Positions 32,988 through 42,381 of a stretch of 64,000 nt of DNA are shown piece after piece; the stretch's first letter is position 1, and each line of letters starts with the position of its first letter. The stretch is from Methanoculleus bourgensis MS2. Its GTDB lineage: Archaea; Halobacteriota; Methanomicrobia; Methanomicrobiales; Methanoculleaceae. Location: contig NC_018227.2 in NCBI RefSeq assembly GCF_000304355.2, forward strand, positions 2,294,001 through 2,358,000, written 5' to 3'. The translations under genes and the position numbers were made by a program. Below the pieces are notes generated by a model. The model was not told where the DNA came from. It searched no databases and saw only the letters and a list, made by a program, of their open reading frames with translations.

Positions 32988-33298
32988 CTGTCAATCCCCC
33001 TCTGAGAGAACGGTTCGACCGTTTGGGCCTGCCCCCTATTATAATCTCGTACCGTCTGGTCGCGCCTGCGTCCTGCGGCGTCGGGGATCGGGTTCCCCTT
33101 GCGAGCGGCACTCTTTTAAGAACCTCCGGTGCCCATTATACTCCGAACGGTTCATGGGTGAACAAACCGGTCTTCTCAAATAGTGACCTCTCTATCTCTC
33201 TTAGAGGAACGGTTGGCCCCCCCTCTCCCGGGCGGCCATTCACAGAGTGTTTATGGTAACTGATCGCGTACCAAACGAGCAGCGGCAGATGGTGTCGG

Positions 33299-36200
33299 AT
33301 GGATTTCTTCAGTAATATTCTGGGTCAGGGAAAAGGTGCGAACCCCGCAATCAACCAGGGGAATGCTCAGTTCGAGGCTGGAAACTACACTGAGGCGGTG
33401 AAGAGTTTTGAGAAAGCGCTCAGGATCGATCCCGAAAACGGCCCGGTCAGGCTCTCCATGGGACGGGCGCTCGCCTGCCTCGGCAGGGACGGGGAGGCAG
33501 CGGAGTGGCTGAGGAAGGCCCTCGATTCGTCACCCGGTGATGCGGGGATACTCCGTGCGCTGGGGCACGTCCTGGCCAGGACCGGCGACTACCAGGAGGC
33601 AGCGGAATGTTTCGCCACGATCGTGGAGAAGAAACCCGCCGACACAAACGCCTGGTACTGGAGAGGCGAGATGCTCGAGAGGCTTGGCCGGTATGCCGAT
33701 GTGGCGGAAGCCTACGCACGAGCGCTGGACGGGAACTCAGAAGACGTTGTCCTGCAGGAAAAACTCGGGAGAACCCTTGAGAGGACCGGCGCCTACCGGG
33801 AAGCAGCGGCCTGCTTTGAGAGAATTCTCCGGGCGAACCCTGAAAGCCCCGGTGCGTTCGCAAGGAAGGGGGCCGCCCTCCTGTACCGCGGGGATTATTC
33901 CGGGGCCGTTGCCTCGTTTGACCGGGTGCTTGCCGGGGACCCGCATAACCTGGATGCCCTCTACGGCAAAGCACGGGCGCTCGAGCACCTCGGCCGCTTC
34001 CAGGATGCTGCCGACTGTTATGGGATGATCACCGCCGCCGATCCCGGAAACACCCCTGCCCTGCACCACCAGGGCTCGCTCCTCCTCCGTTCCGGGAGGT
34101 ACGCGGAGGCGCTTGAGTGCTTCGATAAGGTCGCCCTCGCCGACCCTGATAATATGGCAGTACGCTACTCCATGGGCCTGGTCTACGATACGCTCGGCCG
34201 CTATGACCGGGCGGTCAAGAGTTTTGACCATATCCTGAAACACGACCAGGGCCAGATCCACGTCTGGTACGCCCGCGGCATGGCGCTCTTCCGCCTCGGT
34301 CAGTACGCAGATGCGATCCGGTCATTTGACCGCGTGCTTGAGAGCCGGGCGATGACCGGGATGAAGTGGATCGGGAGCACCAGTGACCTTGCGCTCTTTG
34401 AGAGAGACGAGGCGGGGTCTCCCCTGAAGCAGAAACCGTTGAAGGTTGATGCCTGGAGTGAGACTATCCTGAACCGCAGGGGGACCGCGCTGCTCCACCT
34501 GGGCCGGTACGCGGAGGCGCTGGCGGACTTCGAGCGCGTCCTTGAGTCTGACCCCGGGAACATCCCCGTCCTGCAGCAGAGCAGCACCGCGCTCATCCAT
34601 CTTGGCAGGTATGACGAGGCCGGGATCTGCCTGGACGCGGTTCTTGAGAGGGAGCCGCATAACGTCGTCGCCCGCCTGATGAAAGCGGACGTCCTCGAAA
34701 ACCTCGGCAGGTACGGCGATGCGCTGGCTCACCTTGAAGCGGTGCCGGGTGCCGGTAGGGATGACCTCTTTGCCCTGCACCGGAAGGGAGAGACCCTGAT
34801 GCATCTCGCGCGGTATGCGGAAGCAGCAGCAGCGTTCGATGCTCTCCTCGAGGTCAATCCAGGGGATGCCGCGGCGGCGATGAGCAGGGGAGAGGCGCTC
34901 ATGCATCTTGGGGACTACGAGAAGGCGCTCGGGTGCTTTGACCGGGTGCTCGAAGGAGACCCGGCCGACCGGGGCGCCCTGATCGGCAGGAGCAGCGCGC
35001 TCGAACGTCTCGGCCGTTACGAGGATGCTCTCGGGTCCATTGACCGGGCGATGCAGGCCGGTCCTGCGGATACCGGCACGCTCACCCGCAAGGCATGGCT
35101 CCTCGAGGGGCTCGGGCGTTATGCCGACGCGGCCAACTGCTACGAAGTGCTCCGCAACGCCAATCCCGGCGCCGGGGGAAATCTGCTGAATCTCGGGGTC
35201 GTTCTTGCCGTGCTCGGCCGCTATGAGGAGGCCGCCGGGTGGTTCGGGCAGGCCGTCGAGGCCGACCCCGGCGACCTCTTTGCCTGGTTTAACCGGGGCC
35301 GGGCCCTGGAGAGGATGGGACGATACGCGGATGCGGCTGAGTGCTATGCGAACGTGACCGCCGGGCGGCCGGGAGATACCGGTGCCTGTTTTGCGCTCGC
35401 ATCCGTGCTTGCGGAGCTTGGCAGACACCAGGAGGCGATCGAGTACTGCGATCGGGTCCTTGCATCCGATACCTCGAACGCAGCGGTCACAAAGCTCCGG
35501 GCAGAGATGCTGGAAGCCGTCGGCAGGCACAAGGAGGCGGCCGAGGCGTACGAGCGTTACCTTGAAGTCTCCCCCGACGACCGGGATGCGCAGATGGCGC
35601 TCGGCATGGCACTCGAGCGGGATGGGAGGTACGGCGATGCTATCAGGCATTATGCGCTGGTGCTCAAGGGCGATGAGGGTGACGCTGAAGCATGGTATAC
35701 CCTCGAGAGTGCTCTTGTGCATATGGGGAGGTACGAGGAGGCGCTGGAGTGCTCTAATAGCATCATCGAGGTCAGCCCAGAGAACCAGGCTGCCTGGCAG
35801 CGGCGGGGGGAGATCTTCATGTGGCTCGGGCGCTATGAAGAAGCGGTAGCGTGCTTTGAGAAGGTTCTTGACGCCGACCCGATGGACACCCTCACCCAGC
35901 GAAGACTCGGGGAGGCAAACGAGAAGGCGGGCAGGTACGAGGAGGCGATCGCTGCCTATACCCGGGTGCTCGACCGGGAACCGGCGAATATTGAGACGCT
36001 CCACGCACGAGCCTCGGCTCTTATCCACCTCGGCAGGTATGGTGAGGCGATCAAATCCATCGATAAGATCATCGTCATCCTGCCCGAGAACCCTGCCGTC
36101 CTCTTCATGCGGGGGGCGGTGCTCGAGAAGGCAGGCAGGTACGATGATGCCCTGGTGAGCTACGAGAAAGCGCTCCAGGTGGCCCCGAAGAACGCGGCCA

Positions 36201-36502
36201 TCTGGAACGCGACCGGGATGCTGCTGGATGCTCTGGGGCGCTACCCTGACGCCATCAGGTCGTTTGATACCGCGATAGACCTCGGCAACGCGGATATCCA
36301 CGCCTGGCTCTGCAAAGGAGTAGCCCTCAGCCACCTGGGCCGGCATGACCAGGCGGTCACCTGCTATGATATGGTCCTGGGGGCGGATCCCCGCCATGCC
36401 CGGGCCTGGTACCTGAAGGGGAGGGCGCTTGACCGGCTGGGCAGGTTCGCGGAGGCGGTGGAGTGCTTTGGGAAGGCGCTGGAGGGCGAGGAACTGCCAT
36501 GA
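33299..36502 (+). CDS. Giant tetratricopeptide repeat protein (1067 aa)
   Basis: After a short head (MDFFSNILGQGKGANPA) the whole protein is a run of roughly thirty TPR units of 34 residues, typically GRYxEAxxCFDRVLxxDPxN. A break near residues 355-385 (GMKWIGSTSDLALFERDEAG) separates two blocks. There is no signal peptide or membrane segment, so it is probably a cytosolic superhelical scaffold. The stop overlaps the start of the FKBP lipoprotein gene (ATGA), which ties the two in translation. Codon use matches the surroundings. The client is unknown. Confidence 0.93.
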   Translation: MDFFSNILGQGKGANPAINQGNAQFEAGNYTEAVKSFEKALRIDPENGPVRLSMGRALACLGRDGEAAEWLRKALDSSPGDAGILRALGHVLARTGDYQEAAECFATIVEKKPADTNAWYWRGEMLERLGRYADVAEAYARALDGNSEDVVLQEKLGRTLERTGAYREAAACFERILRANPESPGAFARKGAALLYRGDYSGAVASFDRVLAGDPHNLDALYGKARALEHLGRFQDAADCYGMITAADPGNTPALHHQGSLLLRSGRYAEALECFDKVALADPDNMAVRYSMGLVYDTLGRYDRAVKSFDHILKHDQGQIHVWYARGMALFRLGQYADAIRSFDRVLESRAMTGMKWIGSTSDLALFERDEAGSPLKQKPLKVDAWSETILNRRGTALLHLGRYAEALADFERVLESDPGNIPVLQQSSTALIHLGRYDEAGICLDAVLEREPHNVVARLMKADVLENLGRYGDALAHLEAVPGAGRDDLFALHRKGETLMHLARYAEAAAAFDALLEVNPGDAAAAMSRGEALMHLGDYEKALGCFDRVLEGDPADRGALIGRSSALERLGRYEDALGSIDRAMQAGPADTGTLTRKAWLLEGLGRYADAANCYEVLRNANPGAGGNLLNLGVVLAVLGRYEEAAGWFGQAVEADPGDLFAWFNRGRALERMGRYADAAECYANVTAGRPGDTGACFALASVLAELGRHQEAIEYCDRVLASDTSNAAVTKLRAEMLEAVGRHKEAAEAYERYLEVSPDDRDAQMALGMALERDGRYGDAIRHYALVLKGDEGDAEAWYTLESALVHMGRYEEALECSNSIIEVSPENQAAWQRRGEIFMWLGRYEEAVACFEKVLDADPMDTLTQRRLGEANEKAGRYEEAIAAYTRVLDREPANIETLHARASALIHLGRYGEAIKSIDKIIVILPENPAVLFMRGAVLEKAGRYDDALVSYEKALQVAPKNAAIWNATGMLLDALGRYPDAIRSFDTAIDLGNADIHAWLCKGVALSHLGRHDQAVTCYDMVLGADPRHARAWYLKGRALDRLGRFAEAVECFGKALEGEELP

Positions 36503-37002
36503 GGTATGCGCCGGGGTTCCTGCTGCTGGTCATGGTGCTCCTTGTAGCCGGTGCCGGGTGCACCGGGACAGAGGCGCAGGTGAAGACCGGGGATACGGTG
36601 AAGGTCCACTACACAGGCACCTTTGAGAACGGGACGGTCTTTGACAGTTCCGCCGGGCGTGAACCGCTGGAGTTTACCGTCGGCGCCGGTATGATGATCC
36701 CCGGGTTTGATGAGGGTGTTGTGGGGATGCAGGTGGAGGAGACGAAGACCATCCACATCCCGGCCGACCGGGCGTACGGGAACTACCGGGAAGACCTTGT
36801 CTTTCTCACCGACCCGGCAAGGATCCCGGGAGGGGAGAACCTGACCGTCGGGCAGCAGGTCGGGGTAACCCTGCCCAACGGTCAGAGTCTGGTCGGAACG
36901 GTCACCGGCGTGTCGCCCGACGGGATCGTCATCGACGCGAATCACCGTCTCGCGGGGGAGAACCTCACGTTCTCCGTCAGGGTCGTTGAGATTGGGCGGT
37001 GA
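36499..37002 (+). CDS. FKBP-type peptidyl-prolyl isomerase, lipoprotein-like
   Basis: The hydrophobic start YAPGFLLLVMVLLVAGAGC ends in a lipobox-like AGAGC, so the domain is probably outside the membrane. FKBP motifs follow: VKVHYTGTFENGTVFDSS, PLEFTVGAGMMIPGFDEGV and ETKTIHIPADRAYG. The archaeal insert-in-flap region NLTVGQQVGVTLPNGQS and a closing strand LTFSVRVVEIG complete the SlyD-like form. It would speed proline isomerisation and act as a holdase in folding of exported proteins. It overlaps the TPR gene by four bases. Confidence 0.92.
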   Translation: MRYAPGFLLLVMVLLVAGAGCTGTEAQVKTGDTVKVHYTGTFENGTVFDSSAGREPLEFTVGAGMMIPGFDEGVVGMQVEETKTIHIPADRAYGNYREDLVFLTDPARIPGGENLTVGQQVGVTLPNGQSLVGTVTGVSPDGIVIDANHRLAGENLTFSVRVVEIGR

Positions 37003-37044
37003 TTACGCCCCTGACCTCCGGGGCCCTGTTTATTGGTTCGGCCT

Positions 37045-37380
37045 CTAGTGCTCTTTGTCATCTTAAATTTAGAGATCTTCCGTCCCTCTTCGCGACCTCC
37101 CGCGTGCTTCCGCGTGAGACGTTGGTACTCTCTATGACCGCACTGCCTCACGCGAAGACGCGAAGGCCGCGAAGGGGCGTTGCAGGTACCCAAGACCAAT
37201 CTTCGCGGCTTCGCGTGAGTTGGTGGATGGGGATAACGATACAGCCTCACGCGAAGACTTGATGAGGCGTTTCAGGGGATTATACCGAACTTCGCGCTCT
37301 TCGCGACTTCGCGTGAGACCGGAGGGACCCATCCCGGCATGCGACAAAAATTTCTAAAATAAGGTGACACGATGCACTAG
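37045..37380. repeat. MITE-like element, type A, inverted copy
   Basis: CTAG borders at both ends, with left end CTAGTGCTCTTTGTCATCTT and right end, complemented, CTAGTGCATCGTGTCACCTT. The interior matches the element at 8646-8976 over most of its length in opposite orientation. Confidence 0.75.
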
Positions 37381-37955
37381 TGCTTGTTGTCATCTTAAAT
37401 TTAGAGATCTCCTGTCTCTCTTCGCGACCTTCGCGTGAGACGTCGGTACTCTCTAGTACCCCTCACGCAGAACAGTACTTCGCTAATTTCGGCATCTGAA
37501 ATCGACCAATGCAGCCTCGCATAGCGACCTAAAACGGGATCGGCAGCACCCGGGCACCGGACTTCGCGCGAGAGCGTGAGAGGCCATATTGCTATCTTCG
37601 CCCATTAACTCACGCGAAGCCGCGAAGCCGCGAAGGGGCGTTGCCTACACCCATTATCAAACTTCGCGCTCTTCGCGCACTTCTGCGTGAGTTTTCGGTC
37701 CCGGGAGGCACCAGAGTCTCACGCGAAGCGTGCCATGAGCCTTCGGCTCATAGACGAGCATGAAAAACGGCGATGGCTGGCCCGTATGGTAATAGCGGCC
37801 TCTTCGAGGGGACGCTCTCCATACACGGAGGGGTTTTTCATACCAGCCTTGACGAGGCGTTGCAGGGGATTATACCGAACTTCGCGCACTCCCGCGTGCT
37901 TCCGCGTGACGCAACAATCGCGTGGAAGTATTAGATGCAATGATCCCCTGGCCGC
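37377..37955. repeat. Composite repeat: type A end joined to a type B end
   Basis: Begins at the shared CTAG with a second type A end (CTAGTGCTTGTTGTCATCTT). It then contains several CACGCGAAG / CTTCGCG arms, and closes with a type B-like end (TATTAGATGCAATGATCCCC) where CTAG has decayed to CTGG. No gene in the stretch. Confidence 0.55.
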
Positions 37956-37958
37956 ATC

Positions 37959-39275
37959 TCAGGGGTTCTCCTTCTCTTCGGCAGCCACCGGGGTGACCAG
38001 CACCTTATCAACCCGGTAGCCGTCCATATCGAGGACCTCGAACTGGAGATTATCCCAGGTAAACCGGTCTCCGGCCTCGGGTGTCCGCTCGAGGTACATC
38101 ATCACAAACCCCCCGAGCGTCTGGTAATACCCGCGTTCCTCGCCGGGCAGGCCGCCTACGTCGAAGAGGTCGTGAAACTCGTCGATTGGGAGCATCCCGT
38201 CGAGGAGCCATGACCCGTCCTCGCGCTGGACCGCCATGGCCTCGGGCGGGTGCTCGACCGACGGGATACCTCCGACAATCGCCTCCATGATGTCGTGCAC
38301 CGTAACCAGCCCCTGGATGCTCCCATACTCGTCGGTGATAAAGGCGAGCCGTGCGCCTGAGGTCTTGAACTCTTCGAGGACCGCCAGCGCCATGACACTC
38401 TCGGGCACAAAGAGGGCGGGCTCGATCGCCTTTGCGAGGTCGGGGGGTTCCCCCTTGATCATCCGTGCCCAGAGGTTGCGGACCGAGACGACGCCGAGCA
38501 GGTTATCCAGGTGCTCGCGGTAGACCGGGAAGTATACGTGGCCGGATTCGACCATCTTCTGCCAGTTCTCTTCGGGAGGGTCCTCCACATCCACGGCCAC
38601 GACATCGGGCCGCGGGGTCATCAGCACGCTGACCCGCCGGTCGCCGAGGCGGAAGACACTCTCTACCATATCCTGTTCCGCCTCCCGGAAGATTCCTGCC
38701 CGGGTTGCCTGTTCTATCAGGATCCTGATATCCTCCTCCGTGACCTCAGGCCCGGACGGCTGCCGCACCCCGAGCACCGTGAGCACCGTCTCGGTTGAGG
38801 CGCTCAGCAGCCGGACAAGGGGCGCACCGACCCTGGCGAGGAACCGCATCGGGCGGGCTACCCGGCATGCGATCCGTTCAGCGTTGCCCATAGCCACCCG
38901 CTTCGGCACCAGTTCACCGATCACCAGCGTCAGGTAGGTGATGGCGGCGACGACGATCGCGACCGCGAGCGGCCCGCTGTAAGGGGCAAGCAGGGGGATA
39001 CCGGAGAATATCCCGGCAAGAGGCCCCGCGATCGTCGCCCCGCCGAAAGCTCCCGCCAGGATCCCGACGACGGTGATCCCGACCTGGATTGTAGAGAGGA
39101 ACTGTGTCGGGTCGTCTGCAAGTTCGAGGGCTGCCGCCGCCCCCGCGTCACCGTCGGCCGCTCTCTTCTGCAGACGTGCCTTTCGTGCAGAGATAAGGGC
39201 AAACTCGGTCATCGAGAAGAACCCGTTTGCAAGTATCAGCAGGATGATGACCAGGATGCTGGCAGCGATAGGCAT
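37959..39275 (-). CDS. CNNM/HlyC-CorC family membrane protein with CBS pair
   Basis: 438 residues. The DUF21/CNNM membrane domain has about four helices (IAASILVIILLILANGFFSM, then FLSTIQVGITVVGILAGAFG and a later helical pair). A CBS pair follows (VSVLMTPRPDVVAVDVED; ALFVPESVMALAVLEEFKTS, LAFITDEYGSIQGLVTVHDI), then a CorC_HlyC domain (DGSWLLDGMLPIDEFHDLF, ETLGGFV-like YYQTLGGFVMMYL). Family members are linked to Mg2+/Co2+ transport or resistance. The ATG at 39275 has GGGGAGAG upstream; the open frame begins 33 bases earlier without such a site. Confidence 0.92.
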   Translation of the reverse strand: MPIAASILVIILLILANGFFSMTEFALISARKARLQKRAADGDAGAAAALELADDPTQFLSTIQVGITVVGILAGAFGGATIAGPLAGIFSGIPLLAPYSGPLAVAIVVAAITYLTLVIGELVPKRVAMGNAERIACRVARPMRFLARVGAPLVRLLSASTETVLTVLGVRQPSGPEVTEEDIRILIEQATRAGIFREAEQDMVESVFRLGDRRVSVLMTPRPDVVAVDVEDPPEENWQKMVESGHVYFPVYREHLDNLLGVVSVRNLWARMIKGEPPDLAKAIEPALFVPESVMALAVLEEFKTSGARLAFITDEYGSIQGLVTVHDIMEAIVGGIPSVEHPPEAMAVQREDGSWLLDGMLPIDEFHDLFDVGGLPGEERGYYQTLGGFVMMYLERTPEAGDRFTWDNLQFEVLDMDGYRVDKVLVTPVAAEEKENP

Positions 39276-39382
39276 CGTACAGCTCTCCCCGGGTTTGGGG
39301 TCCGGCATACCGTTACTCCCCTCTCACTTATGCGTATCGTCGTGCACCCCGGCGTCTCATCATGTGAAGATGCATGGGTGAA

Positions 39383-39670
39383 CTAGTAGGCCATTTCATC
39401 TTATTTTGTGGATTCTGGTGCGAATCACCGGCCTCTCGTGGAAAGCCGCGCGGGAGCATTCATGGGGCAGAGCAAGAGGCTGTACGTATGAAAACAACCT
39501 ATTTCCCGGGCTTCCCGGACAGTGGACCGTGGTGGGAATCACCCCGGGGGAGGGGGCGAGCCCCCTCCCCCCACAACCTAGATCTGGGGCACGATGGAAC
39601 AGAGCAGGGGAGCCCCTGGTCGCCACCCGGGGAGGTCTTCGTGGAGCATTTAGGTGAGACGACCCACTAG
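39383..39670. repeat. Type C repeat module
   Basis: CTAG-bounded, 288 bp. Left end CTAGTAGGCCATTTCATCTT, right end complemented CTAGTGGGTCGTCTCACCTA. The interior contains CATTCATGGGGCAGAGC and GGACCGTGGTGGGAATCACC. Relatives lie at 46000-46348 and 59211-59487. Confidence 0.7.
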
Positions 39671-39845
39671 TGGAGCATTTCATCTAATATTGTCCATGCA
39701 ATACCATCTCACGCGAAGGGCGCGAAGCCGCGAAGTTCGGTTGCTGGGCGGCAGAGTCCCCTTCGCGTTCTTCGCGTCTTCGCGTGAGGTGGCGATCGCT
39801 CGCCCCGCATCAGGACCCGCAACATAAGGTGAAACGGTCCACTAG
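39667..39845. repeat. Type B repeat module
   Basis: CTAG-bounded, 179 bp, sharing its left CTAG with the type C module. Ends CTAGTGGAGCATTTCATCTA and, complemented, CTAGTGGACCGTTTCACCTT. Inside are CTCACGCGAAGG and CTTCGCGTGAGG arms. A copy nearly identical apart from a short deletion lies at 54810-54970. From 39846 to 40050 I see no gene. Confidence 0.75.
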
Positions 39846-40084
39846 GTCTCTGGTCGCTCCCGGGTTGCGCTACCGCTCGCGTATCCCGGCGGAAAAGTCG
39901 GGTTTGAGTCTATCCTGCACCCAACCGCTATCCCGAGGCCGCTTTCATGCGTGCAGCCCGGGGTTATGCCTCTGGTAGTTTCATCCGCGCACCCTCTCGC
40001 TACGCGTCGTAGGGTTTCACCCCAAACTGCAGCAACCCTGGAAAACCGGATGGTCAACCATATATGGCTCCGCCATTAAACAGT

Positions 40085-41407
40085 ATGGACGTGAAATCAG
40101 CTATACTGGGTGGCGGTCTCACGGGAGTTACACTGGCCCGTCTGCTCCAGGATTTGGGCGACGAGGTGACCGTTCTCGAGCGTGAAGAGATGATCGGAGG
40201 GCTCTGCCGCTCGCGGACGGAAGCGGGTTTCACGTTCGATGTCGGAGGCTCGCACATCATCTTCTCCCGCGACGCTGAGGTCCTCTCCTTCATGCTCTCG
40301 GTCCTCGGCGGGAACGCCGACCGCCGGAAGCGGAATACCAAGATCCTGTATAAAGGGCGCTACGTCAAGTACCCCTTCGAGAACGGCCTCTATCAGTTAC
40401 CCGCGGAAGACCGCTTCTTCTGCATCAACGAGTTTATCAAGAATCTCATCGCCGTCGAGAAGGGCGAGATCCCGCCGCCCACAAACTTTGCTGAGTGGAT
40501 CACCTACACCTTCGGCCGCGGCATCGCCGAGTGTTACATGGTCCCGTATAATGAGAAGATCTGGAACTACCCGGTGGACCGGATGTCGCACCACTGGGTG
40601 GAAGGGCGTATCCCCCGCCCGCCGGTCGAGGATATCGTCAAATCGGCCATCGGCATCGAGACCGAGGGCTATGTCCACCAGGCAGTCTTCTCGTACCCGG
40701 TGGAGGGCGGCATTGAGGCGCTGGTCCGGGGGATTGCAGAACCGGTGCTCCCTGCCATCCGGACCGGTTTTGCCGTCGCGTCCATCAGGGAGGAGAATGG
40801 GAGTTTTGCAATCAGCGATGGCAGAGAGACCGTCCATGCGGACCGCCTGATATCGACCATCCCGCTCCAGAACTTGCTCCCCTGCCTTCTGGACGTCCCG
40901 CCTGAGGTGCAGGCGGCCTGCGACGCTCTCCGCTACAACTCACTCTGCTCGGTCTTCATCGGTCTTGTAGGGGACGTCCCTGATATATCGTGGCTCTATG
41001 TCCCCGATGAGGCGACGGGTCTCTTCAACCGGGTCTCGTTCCCCTCGAACTACAGCAGAGAGGTTGCCCCGCCGGGTCACTCCTCGATCCTCGCTGAGAT
41101 CACCTATAACGATGGGGATGCGGTCTCCCGGATGCCTGATGCCGCGGTGATCGACCATACCGTTCAGTCTCTCATCTCCGCCGGGATCATCCCCTCCCAC
41201 GACGCGGTCGTCTACACCGGCATCGAACGGCAGGAGTTCGCCTATGTCGTCTACGACATCGACTACCTGGAGAACATCGAGATTGTCAGGGAGTTCTGCC
41301 GGGAGCGGGGCATCGACCTTGTCGGGCGGTTCTCCCGGTTTGAGTATCTCAACATGGACGGGTGCATCAGGAGCGCGATCGACTTCGCGAAGGCGGCGAA
41401 GAGATGA
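40085..41407 (+). CDS. FAD-dependent NAD(P)-binding oxidoreductase, amine oxidase/UDP-galactopyranose mutase-like
   Basis: Flavoprotein of 440 residues. The dinucleotide motif AILGGGLTGVTLARLLQDLG is at the N-terminus, with VLEREEMIGGLCRS and FDVGGSHIIF binding FAD. The middle resembles protoporphyrinogen-oxidase and UDP-galactopyranose-mutase-like enzymes (YNEKIWNYPVDRMSHHWV), and GCIRSAIDFAK closes the FAD site. CATATATGG (about 40052-40060) lies 25-30 bases before the ATG at 40085, fitting a leaderless transcript. It overlaps the next glycosyltransferase gene by four bases, so it probably works in sugar or lipid-glycan synthesis. Confidence 0.85.
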   Translation: MDVKSAILGGGLTGVTLARLLQDLGDEVTVLEREEMIGGLCRSRTEAGFTFDVGGSHIIFSRDAEVLSFMLSVLGGNADRRKRNTKILYKGRYVKYPFENGLYQLPAEDRFFCINEFIKNLIAVEKGEIPPPTNFAEWITYTFGRGIAECYMVPYNEKIWNYPVDRMSHHWVEGRIPRPPVEDIVKSAIGIETEGYVHQAVFSYPVEGGIEALVRGIAEPVLPAIRTGFAVASIREENGSFAISDGRETVHADRLISTIPLQNLLPCLLDVPPEVQAACDALRYNSLCSVFIGLVGDVPDISWLYVPDEATGLFNRVSFPSNYSREVAPPGHSSILAEITYNDGDAVSRMPDAAVIDHTVQSLISAGIIPSHDAVVYTGIERQEFAYVVYDIDYLENIEIVREFCRERGIDLVGRFSRFEYLNMDGCIRSAIDFAKAAKR

Positions 41408-42381
41408 AGGTCAACATCTTTGTCGAGGATTTCCGGTTCCTGCGGTACATCGGGTGCGCAACGGCGGCGAGAACGCTGTATAACCACCTTGCGCTGCTTC
41501 CTGAGATGGAGGTCACCCGTAATTCGTATCGCAGCGACTCTGACCTGACCCACTACCACACCTTTGGTCCCTGGGCGATGTACCACCTGAAATTCACCGA
41601 AGGCGTAAAAGTGCTGACCGCCCACTCGACTCCCCGGATAAACGAGGGTAACGTCGCCTTCTCGAAGAGGATAAACACGATATACCCCAAAATTTACCGG
41701 CAGTTCGACCACATCATCACGATATCGGAGCCCTGCCACCGGGAGACCGAACAGCTCGTCCCGAACATCCCAAAGACCCTCATCCCGAACGGTATCGATC
41801 GGGAGTACTTCAGGCGGGACGATGAGAAACGGGAGTCGTTCCGTGAGGAGTATGGGATCGGCTCGGACCAGAGGGTGGTGCTCTCAGTCGGCCAGCAGAC
41901 CCCCCGGAAAGGCATCTACGACTTCTTCAAACTCGCAGACCAGCACCCCGATATGACCTGGGTCTGGGTGGGCGGGTTCCCGTACGGAACCCTCTCGAAG
42001 GATTACGCGAAGATCCAGATGCTCAAGGCCCACTCTCACGAGAATGTCATATTCACGGGCGTCATCGACGATATCTCCCGGGCGTACAGCGGGGGGGATA
42101 TCTTCTTCATGCCCTCGCATGCCGAGACGTTCGGCCTCGTGATCGTGGAGGCCCTCTCGTCGGGTCTGCCTGTTATCGCCCGGGATATCTTCGAGTTCCG
42201 GGAGATCTTCGGGGACTCGGTCCTCTTCTTCCGTGAGATCGGTGAGGCGCGTGACCTCCTCAACGACGACGCGACCCTGCAGCGTTGCGCCTCAAGGGCT
42301 CGCACCTCGACCGAGAAATACGACATCACGCTTATAGCAAAACGGCATCAACAACTATACCAGGAGTTGATCGAGGCATGA
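41404..42381 (+). CDS. Glycosyltransferase family 4
   Basis: GT-B fold glycosyltransferase of 325 residues. The donor-binding half carries LIPNGIDREYFR, RVVLSVGQQTPRKGIYDFFK, NVIFTGVIDDISRAYSGGDI and the E-x7-E motif in ETFGLVIVEALSSGLPV. It begins with ATG overlapping the TGA of the flavoprotein gene and itself ends in an ATGA overlap with the GT2 gene. Donor and acceptor cannot be deduced; in this setting a glycolipid or surface glycan is likely. Confidence 0.92.
   Translation: MKVNIFVEDFRFLRYIGCATAARTLYNHLALLPEMEVTRNSYRSDSDLTHYHTFGPWAMYHLKFTEGVKVLTAHSTPRINEGNVAFSKRINTIYPKIYRQFDHIITISEPCHRETEQLVPNIPKTLIPNGIDREYFRRDDEKRESFREEYGIGSDQRVVLSVGQQTPRKGIYDFFKLADQHPDMTWVWVGGFPYGTLSKDYAKIQMLKAHSHENVIFTGVIDDISRAYSGGDIFFMPSHAETFGLVIVEALSSGLPVIARDIFEFREIFGDSVLFFREIGEARDLLNDDATLQRCASRARTSTEKYDITLIAKRHQQLYQELIEA

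Noticed and set aside
34322-36397. Minus-strand open frame of 691 codons
   Set aside because: It lies entirely inside the TPR gene and mirrors its periodic composition; no domain or start signal.
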